NCBI GenBank assembly: GCA_023445955.1
Contig: JAEXJH010000549.1
Location: forward strand, 1 to 5,350
Source of the DNA: Pseudomonadota bacterium
Lineage (GTDB): Bacteria; Pseudomonadota; Alphaproteobacteria; Caulobacterales; Caulobacteraceae
DNA: 5,350 bases
Direction: 5' to 3'
This document shows positions 1 through 3,510 of this stretch, piece after piece. The translations under genes were made by a program, and so were the position numbers. The number at the start of each line of letters is the position of its first letter. The first letter of the stretch is position 1. Below the pieces are notes generated by a model. It was given only the letters and a program-made list of their open reading frames with translations, did no database searches and was not told the DNA's origin.

Positions 1-708
1 GCCGCGCGGGTGGCGGCCGGCGCGGTGGCGCGGCTGGTGATCCCGGGCGTGACGATCCGCGCCGCCCTGGTGCAGATCGGCCCGCACGCCATCAACCGCG
101 ACAACTGGGACTGGGCGCAGACGGAGCAGAACCCCTACTGGTCGCCGGACGCCGCCATCATCCCGGTGTGGGAAGAGCACCTGGAGACCATCCGCAAGGC
201 CGGCTCCTCGACCGGGGCCGTGGTCGAGGTCGAGGCCACCGGCGTTCCGGCCGGCTGGGGCGCGCCGTTGTACGGCAAGCTGGACGCCGAGCTGGCCGCC
301 GCCCTGATGTCGATCAACGCCGCCAAGGGCGTCGAGATCGGCGAGGGCTTCGCCAGCGCCGCGCTTACGGGCGAGGACAACGCCGACGCGATGCGCCTGG
401 GCGAGGACGGCCAGCCGGTGTTCCTGTCCAATCACGCCGGCGGCGTGCTGGGCGGCATCTCCACCGGCCAGCCGGTGGTGGCGCGCGTCGCCTTCAAGCC
501 GACCTCGTCGATCCTGATCCCGCGCCAGACCCTCAACGAGGCCGGCCAGGAAGTGGACCTGCGCACCAAGGGCCGCCACGATCCGTGCGTGGGCATCCGC
601 GGCGTGCCGGTGGTCGAGGCCATGGTCGCCTGCGTGCTGGCCGACGCCTTCCTGCGCCACCGAGGGCAGACAGGCGGCCAGGTATTCGCGCCTGGCGCGA
701 GCCGCTGA
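1..708 (+). CDS. aroC: Chorismate synthase, C-terminal part (5' end outside window)
   Basis: Cytoplasmic FMN-dependent lyase that converts 5-enolpyruvylshikimate-3-phosphate to chorismate, the last common step before the aromatic amino acids, folate and quinones. The window opens in frame inside the gene and shows 235 residues; full-length family members are about 360, so roughly the first third is missing. Visible family features are the glycine/alanine run RVAAGAVA (fragment residues 3-10, end of a conserved signature), GEGFASA, the [15 protein letters not shown] block (from residue 144), KPTSSI (166-171) and the C-terminal signature [11 protein letters not shown] (191-201), followed by VVEAM. 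The stop is TGA at 706-708. The frame is intact and codon use matches the neighbours. The next plus-strand gene starts 176 nt downstream, after a palindrome, so aroC probably ends its own transcription unit. The assignment is secure. Confidence 0.97.
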   Translation, partial: AARVAAGAVARLVIPGVTIRAALVQIGPHAINRDNWDWAQTEQNPYWSPDAAIIPVWEEHLETIRKAGSSTGAVVEVEATGVPAGWGAPLYGKLDAELAAALMSINAAKGVEIGEGFASAALTGEDNADAMRLGEDGQPVFLSNHAGGVLGGISTGQPVVARVAFKPTSSILIPRQTLNEAGQEVDLRTKGRHDPCVGIRGVPVVEAMVACVLADAFLRHRGQTGGQVFAPGASR

Positions 709-716
709 CAGCGTAG

Positions 717-750
717 TCAGACGCCAGAAATACCCATTTCTGCCCTCTGA
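717..750 (+). terminator. Interrupted palindrome after aroC, possible terminator or mRNA 3' structure
   Basis: Eight nucleotides after the aroC stop lies a symmetric stem-loop. The outer arms are TCAGA (717-721) and TCTGA (746-750). A 3-by-3 internal loop follows, then perfect inner arms CAGAAAT (725-731) and ATTTCTG (736-742) around the tetraloop ACCC. This gives 12 pairs in 34 nt. No T-run follows (next bases ACACTGATTAAG), so it is not a classical intrinsic terminator. It could stabilise the aroC mRNA 3' end, assist termination, or act as a DNA operator for the next gene. The structure is seen directly; its role is inference. Confidence 0.35.
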
Positions 751-775
751 ACACTGATTAAGCTCAGCTTTCGAG

Positions 776-821
776 TTGACGTGCACACGTTTGCAGGCGT
801 AAGGCTCGCATAACGTATACC
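776..821 (+). promoter_or_regulatory. Weak candidate promoter with operator-like dyad for the response regulator
   Basis: TTGACG at 776-781 fits the -35 of alphaproteobacterial housekeeping promoters. An AT-richer stretch, TAACGTATACC (811-821), could supply a -10, but spacing from TTGACG is too long (about 30 nt). TTGCAG at 791-796 gives about 19 nt to TATACC (816-821), which is also imperfect. The short dyad ACGTG-CA-CACGT (779-790) overlaps the TTGACG and could be an operator. The gene needs a promoter somewhere in this gap, or it reads through from aroC; no element is strong enough to fix the transcription start. Confidence 0.22.
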
Positions 822-884
822 TTGGCGCGCGAAGAGCACACGCCATAGTTGATATGCGAAACGCGATGGCAGGGGGCTCAGCGC

Positions 885-1427
885 GTGCGGTTCGATCTGT
901 TGAAGATCCTGCTGGTCGACGACAACCAGCACATGCGCATGCTGCTGATCGAGATCCTGCGGGCGATCGGCGTGCGGCACGTGTTCGAGGCCATGGACGG
1001 CGCCGAGGCGCTGGCGACCATGCGCTCGACCGCGATCGACGTGGTGTTCACCGACCTCTCCATGAACGGCCTGGACGGCATCGACTTCGTTCGCCTGGTC
1101 CGCCAGTCGCCTGACAGCCCCAACCCCTTCGTGCCGATCGTGATGATCACCGGCCACTCGACCGCGCGCCGGGTGAACGAGGCCCGCGACGCCGGCGTCA
1201 ACGAGTTCCTGACCAAGCCGATCACCGCCCGCGGCGTCATCCACCGCCTGACCCTGCTGATCGAGCACCCTCGCCCCTTCGTGCGGGCCGGCGACTATTT
1301 CGGCCCCGACCGCCGCCGTCGCGACGACCCGCGCTACAAGGGCGAGCGGCGGCGCGCGGAAGACAAGGGCGCGCTGTATGTCGACGACCCGGAAGCCGGG
1401 CGCGGCCATCCGACGCGGAGAATTTAA
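885..1427 (+). CDS. Single-domain CheY-like response regulator with arginine-rich C-terminal tail
   Basis: Stand-alone receiver protein of 180 residues in a phosphorelay; no DNA-binding or enzymatic output domain is present. I chose GTG 885 because AGGGGG (871-876) lies 8 nt upstream and translation then begins MRFDLLKILLVDD, immediately before the first receiver strand. TTG 849 would add 12 residues without a comparable site. The receiver core spans about residues 5-127: acidic pair D12/D13, phosphoacceptor D57 in FTDLSMNGLDG, switch threonine T89 in VMITGHS, aromatic F108 and K111-P112 in EFLTKP. All catalytic residues are present, so it should be phosphorylatable. After the core comes YFGPDRRRRDDPRYKGERRR (138-157), highly basic, then an acidic/polar end. 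Arginine-rich extensions on CheY-like proteins bind cyclic di-GMP in the Caulobacter Cle family; whether this tail does so is inference. The cognate kinase is not in the window. Confidence 0.9.
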   Translation: MRFDLLKILLVDDNQHMRMLLIEILRAIGVRHVFEAMDGAEALATMRSTAIDVVFTDLSMNGLDGIDFVRLVRQSPDSPNPFVPIVMITGHSTARRVNEARDAGVNEFLTKPITARGVIHRLTLLIEHPRPFVRAGDYFGPDRRRRDDPRYKGERRRAEDKGALYVDDPEAGRGHPTRRI

Positions 1428-1448
1428 ACCATTCGGCCGGTACAAGAG

Positions 1449-1475
1449 GGTGAACAGCGTTTTCCAGGCTTCACC
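1449..1475 (+). promoter_or_regulatory. Inverted repeat abutting the lipoprotein start codon
   Basis: GGTGAA (1449-1454) and TTCACC (1470-1475) form a perfect 6-bp inverted repeat around a 15-nt loop, ending exactly at the base before ATG 1476. The only Shine-Dalgarno-like bases (AGG, 1466-1468) lie in the loop, so the stem could present or limit the ribosome site. The stem is short and may be chance. Confidence 0.22.
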
Positions 1476-1700
1476 ATGACCTTCCGCCGCCTCGCTCCCC
1501 TCGCCGCCATCCTGACGATGGTCGCCGTCTCGCAGACCGGCTGCCTCGCGGCCGCCGCCGTCGGCACCGTGGCCGGCACGGCGATCGGCGTCACCGGCGC
1601 GGTCGTCGGCGGGGCCGGCAAGGCCGTCGTCGCCACCGGCAAGGCCGTGATCCCGGGCGACAGCAAGAAGGACCGCGAGCGGGACTCCTACCGCCGCTAG
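1476..1700 (+). CDS. Small probable lipoprotein with glycine-zipper repeats, function unknown
   Basis: A 74-residue protein. The N-terminus is a signal peptide: basic MTFRR, then a hydrophobic stretch (6-18) ending at SQTGC with Cys23 as the likely lipidated residue. The -3 position is Gln20, where the lipobox normally has Leu, Val or Ile, so type II processing is plausible but atypical. The mature part is Ala/Gly/Val-rich with G-x3-G spacing at 30/34/38 and 41/45, and a 7-residue repeat beginning GKAV at 48 and 55. It ends in a charged tail, [12 protein letters not shown]. Such zipper segments pack helices or insert into membranes; a periplasm-facing or outer-membrane-anchored role is inferred. 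ATG 1476 is the only sensible start; its ribosome site is weak (AGG at 1466-1468). It follows the response regulator by 48 nt and may be co-transcribed. I recognise the general type of short alphaproteobacterial lipoprotein but no named family. Confidence 0.78.
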   Translation: MTFRRLAPLAAILTMVAVSQTGCLAAAAVGTVAGTAIGVTGAVVGGAGKAVVATGKAVIPGDSKKDRERDSYRR

Positions 1701-2329
1701 GGCAGACCCAGGTACTTGTGCGTCTGGACGCTGAGCCGCCATTGCGGGTGCGCCAGGCAGTAGGCGACCGCCAGCTGGGTGTTGCGCTCGCGATCGGGGC
1801 CGTCCATCGGCTGCAGATAGAAGCGCTCGAAGTCCAGGTCCGCGAACCGCTCCGGCAGAGCCTTGTCCTGCGGATAGACCAGCTTCAGCTCCTGGCCTGA
1901 GGTCTGAACCACCGGCGCGTCAGCCTTGGGGCTGATGCAGATCCAGTCGATCCCGGCGGGGGCCGCAAGCGTGCCGTTGCTCTCAACGGCGATCTGGAAT
2001 CCACGCGCGTGCAGGGCGGCGATGGCCGCGTCATCCAGCTGCAGGAACGGCTCGCCGCCGGTGCAGACCACTAGGCGGTCGTCCGGTCCGCCGGTCCATT
2101 GGGCCTCGACCGCCGCCGCCAAATCCTCGGCCGTGGCGAACTTGCCGCCGTTCTCGCCGTCGGTCCCCACGAAGTCGGTGTCGCAGAAGGTGCAGACGGC
2201 CTTGGCGCGGTCCTGCTCGCGGCCGGTCCACAGGTTGCAGCCCGAGAAGCGACAGAACACCGCCGCCTTGCCCGCCTGGCCGCCCTCGCCTTGCAGGGTC
2301 AGGAAGATCTCTTTGACGGAGTAGGTCAC
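1697..2329 (-). CDS. queE: 7-carboxy-7-deazaguanine synthase (radical SAM)
   Basis: Cytoplasmic radical S-adenosylmethionine enzyme that rearranges 6-carboxy-5,6,7,8-tetrahydropterin to 7-carboxy-7-deazaguanine, the ring-contraction step of queuosine precursor synthesis. The protein has 210 residues, a normal size. It starts at GTG (2329-2327), giving [16 protein letters not shown] with the substrate/SAM-side QGEG near residues 13-16. The iron-sulfur cluster motif is Cys31-x14-Cys46-x2-Cys49, the expanded spacing seen in QueE rather than the usual CX3CX2C. Further landmarks are TGGEP (90-94), ESNGT (116-120), ISPKA (132-136), LKLVYP (148-153), LQPMDG (172-177) and the C-terminal [11 protein letters not shown]. 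The start overlaps the queC stop by 4 nt (GTGA), implying translational coupling. Its stop overlaps that of the converging lipoprotein gene. No defect is visible. Confidence 0.97.
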   Translation of the reverse strand: MTYSVKEIFLTLQGEGGQAGKAAVFCRFSGCNLWTGREQDRAKAVCTFCDTDFVGTDGENGGKFATAEDLAAAVEAQWTGGPDDRLVVCTGGEPFLQLDDAAIAALHARGFQIAVESNGTLAAPAGIDWICISPKADAPVVQTSGQELKLVYPQDKALPERFADLDFERFYLQPMDGPDRERNTQLAVAYCLAHPQWRLSVQTHKYLGLP

Positions 2330-3042
2330 GCCGAAAGCGCCTCGCGACCCGCCGCATCCCACTCGACATAGCCCTTCTCGCGCAGCTCGCACGCCGGGCA
2401 GGTCCCGCAGCCGTGCCCCCAGGCGTGCAGTTCGCCGCGTTCGCCCTGATAGCAGGTGTGGCTTTCCTCGACGATCAGCTTGACCAGATCCTCGCCGCCC
2501 AGCGCCTTGGCCAGGCCCCAGGTCTGGGCCTTGGTCAGCCACATCAGCGGGGTCTCGACCCGGAAGTTGCGATCCATGCCCAGGTTCAGGGCCAACTGCT
2601 GTGCGTCCAGCGTATCGCGGCGACAGTCGGGATAGCCCGAGAAGTCGGTCTCGCACATGCCGCCGACCAGGGCGTCGATACCCCGGCGGTCCGCCAGCGC
2701 GGCGGCGTAGATCAGGAACACCAGGTTGCGGCCCGGCACGAAGGTCGAGGGCAGGCCGCGCTCGGTCATCTCGATGGCGCGGTCGGCGGTCAAGGCCGAC
2801 TGGGCCACCTGGCCGAAGCTCTTGATATCGAGGACATGGTCCTCGCCCAGGCGGCCGGCCCACTGCGGGAAGCGGGCGGCGACTTCGCGGCGGACGTCCT
2901 GGCGCGCCTCCATCTCGATGGAATGGCGCTGGCCATAGTCGAAGCCGACCGTCTCGACGCGCTCATAGCGCTCGAGGGCCCAGGCCAGGCAGACGCTGCT
3001 GTCCTGGCCGCCGGAGAATAGAACAAGGGCGGCTTCGCTCAT
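2326..3042 (-). CDS. queC: 7-cyano-7-deazaguanine (preQ0) synthase
   Basis: Cytoplasmic ATP-dependent ligase that converts 7-carboxy-7-deazaguanine and ammonia to preQ0, the step after QueE. It has 238 residues, close to the roughly 230 typical of the family. The ATP pyrophosphatase-type PP-loop FSGGQDS is at residues 9-15. Other conserved blocks are [14 protein letters not shown], the [10 protein letters not shown] region, [15 protein letters not shown], and [10 protein letters not shown]. The zinc site is Cys197 in [15 protein letters not shown] followed by C212-x2-C215-x2-C218 in [11 protein letters not shown]. The start ATG (3042-3040) has GAGAGG (3053-3048) five nt upstream on the minus strand. 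The gene is first of a two-gene operon with queE, which supplies its substrate; queD and queF are not in the window. A tiny open frame overlaps its start codon. Confidence 0.97.
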   Translation of the reverse strand: MSEAALVLFSGGQDSSVCLAWALERYERVETVGFDYGQRHSIEMEARQDVRREVAARFPQWAGRLGEDHVLDIKSFGQVAQSALTADRAIEMTERGLPSTFVPGRNLVFLIYAAALADRRGIDALVGGMCETDFSGYPDCRRDTLDAQQLALNLGMDRNFRVETPLMWLTKAQTWGLAKALGGEDLVKLIVEESHTCYQGERGELHAWGHGCGTCPACELREKGYVEWDAAGREALSA

Positions 3043-3074
3043 GCGAGCCTCTCAAGGAGAAAGAAGGGGAACAT
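3039..3074 (-). CDS. Candidate 11-codon leader ORF coupled to queC
   Basis: On the queC mRNA, ATG at 3074-3072 opens an 11-codon frame, [11 protein letters not shown], closed by TGA at 3041-3039. The stop overlaps the queC start as ATGA, the classic coupling arrangement. An AGGAG (3084-3080 on the minus strand) lies 5 nt before the leader ATG, a better ribosome site than the one for queC itself. The GAGAGG ribosome site of queC is read as the leader codons GAG AGG, so ribosomes on the leader would cover or expose it. The peptide contains no Tyr, His, Asn or Asp codon, so decoding by queuosine-modified tRNA is not an obvious sensing route. No protein family is recognisable; chance is possible at this length. 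Confidence 0.35.
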   Translation of the reverse strand: MFPFFLLERLA

Positions 3075-3084
3075 GGCCTCTCCT
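3048..3084 (-). promoter_or_regulatory. queC leader with two alternative short pairings over the ribosome sites
   Basis: In the mRNA, TCTCCT (3060-3055) is complementary to AGGAGA (3084-3079), which is the leader ORF ribosome site. The same bases TCTC (3060-3057) can instead fold over the loop CTT onto GAGA (3053-3050), extended by two G-T wobbles (3062-3061 with 3049-3048). That would cover the queC site GAGAGG. The two foldings exclude each other. Both stems are short and energies were not calculated. Confidence 0.25.
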
Positions 3085-3230
3085 CTACACGAGGCAAGCC
3101 CGGGCCGGAACAGCATGGCCGCAAACGGCGCGACTCGCGCGATACTCCGATGACGAACGACGCCGAAGTCTTTCGCCCGGAAACCAGGCTCATATCTCGC
3201 TATTGCGAGACGATTTCGCGATTGCAGGCT

Positions 3231-3350
3231 TTACGTTCCGTTACGTAATGACCAAACCCGACCTTCTAATTCGACGTAAGCTTACCCGCATCAGGAGAAC
3301 ACCACCTCCCGGAAAGTGAAAAGGCGTAACCTATCGCTGTTCACTTACGT
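3231..3350. promoter_or_regulatory. Cluster of TTACGT/ACGTAA hexamers, candidate regulator sites
   Basis: TTACGT occurs on the plus strand at 3231-3236, 3241-3246 and 3345-3350, and on the minus strand (ACGTAA) at 3243-3248 and 3274-3279; 3241-3248 is the full palindrome TTACGTAA. The first two are exactly 10 bp apart, and the 3243 and 3274 copies 31 bp apart, close to whole helical turns. A near match GCGTAA lies at 3324-3329. Such density of an AT-rich hexamer in GC-rich DNA suggests a DNA-binding protein acting on the receptor gene, queC, or both. Confidence 0.35.
3314..3346. repeat. Inverted repeat AAGTGAA-N19-TTCACTT upstream of the receptor promoter
   Basis: Perfect 7-bp arms AAGTGAA (3314-3320) and TTCACTT (3340-3346) are 26 bp apart centre to centre. 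The right arm overlaps the TTACGT at 3345-3350 and ends 13 nt before the putative -35. The position suits an operator or activator site; it would lie outside the receptor transcript if the promoter call is right. Confidence 0.35.
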
Positions 3351-3359
3351 CCAGGCCAG

Positions 3360-3388
3360 TTGACAGCTTTCAAACGCAAGTATGCAAT
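3360..3388 (+). promoter_or_regulatory. Sigma70-like promoter for the TonB-dependent receptor
   Basis: A perfect -35 TTGACA (3360-3365) is followed after 17 nt by TGCAAT (3383-3388; 4 of 6 matches to TATAAT), with TATGCA two bases earlier as an alternative -10. Transcription would start near 3395, leaving an untranslated leader of about 115 nt before ATG 3511. It is the best promoter match in the intergenic region. Confidence 0.5.
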
Positions 3389-3409
3389 CTGCGAATGCTG
3401 CGATGGGTT

Positions 3410-3443
3410 CGCCGTACGCCCGCGTGGTGAGAACAGTACGGCG
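3410..3443. repeat. Inverted repeat CGCCGTAC-N18-GTACGGCG in the receptor leader
   Basis: Perfect 8-bp arms CGCCGTAC (3410-3417) and GTACGGCG (3436-3443) flank 18 nt. The dyad lies about 15 nt after the predicted transcription start, so it could be a repressor operator in DNA or a GC-rich stem-loop in the 5' untranslated RNA. Its centre-to-centre arm spacing, 26 bp, equals that of the unrelated-sequence repeat at 3314-3346. Confidence 0.4.
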
Positions 3444-3496
3444 CCGAGGAAACATCGGCCCTCGCAGGCTCCATCCATAAGGCGCCGCCCGGGTCC

Positions 3497-3504
3497 AGGG
3501 AGGG
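3497..3504 (+). promoter_or_regulatory. Ribosome binding site fixing the receptor start
   Basis: AGGGAGGG (3497-3504) contains GGAGG 7 nt before ATG 3511, a strong site. It supports this start over later in-frame ATGs (codons 7 and 13), which would shorten the signal peptide. Confidence 0.7.
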
Positions 3505-3510
3505 AATTCA

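Larger units (their letters stand above)
3075..3510. other. Divergent intergenic region between queC and the receptor gene
   Basis: About 436 nt without a convincing gene beyond the queC leader. The middle part (about 3182-3400) is visibly richer in A and T than the flanking genes, as expected of a regulatory region. It holds a 6-bp hairpin TCTCGC-TATT-GCGAGA (3195-3210), the palindromes TTACGTAA (3241-3248) and GTAAGCTTAC (3276-3285), a cluster of TTACGT hexamers, two longer inverted repeats and a sigma70-like promoter, described separately. No clear promoter for queC was identified on the minus strand. No known riboswitch consensus (preQ1, cobalamin, TPP) was recognised by eye. Confidence 0.6.

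Noticed and set aside
849..884. Upstream TTG start for the response regulator
   Set aside because: It would add 12 residues unrelated to the receiver fold; GTG 885 has an AGGGGG at good spacing and starts just before the first strand.
751..884. CtrA-type site (TTAA-N7-TTAA) before the response regulator
   Set aside because: Only one half-site (TTAA in GATTAAGC, 757-760) is present, with no partner at the right spacing.
1450..1479. Nine-codon frame from GTG 1450 overlapping the lipoprotein ATG as ATGA
   Set aside because: Its only purine-rich ribosome-site candidate (AAGAGG) directly touches the GTG, leaving no spacer, so initiation there is unlikely. It superficially resembles the queC leader but lacks its good signal.
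1697..2863. 388-codon minus-strand frame that could be read as a long fusion protein containing QueE
   Set aside because: Its first half overlaps queC out of frame and is unrecognisable. QueE proper begins at GTG 2329, coupled to the queC stop, and gives the normal family length.
3132..3136. GACTC, a CcrM (GANTC) methylation site about 90 nt before queC
   Set aside because: A single GANTC is weak evidence; others occur inside coding sequence here (for example 1683-1687 and 1997-2001), so no cell-cycle control is claimed.
3043..3300. preQ1 riboswitch upstream of queC
   Set aside because: It would make sense for the pathway, but I could not find the conserved preQ1-I, II or III core by eye. 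A covariance-model search would be decisive.
3041..3319. 92-codon and nested 23-codon (from ATG 3248) plus-strand frames in the intergenic region
   Set aside because: No ribosome site precedes either start, the composition is unlike a protein, and the frames run across the queC leader and the regulatory repeats.
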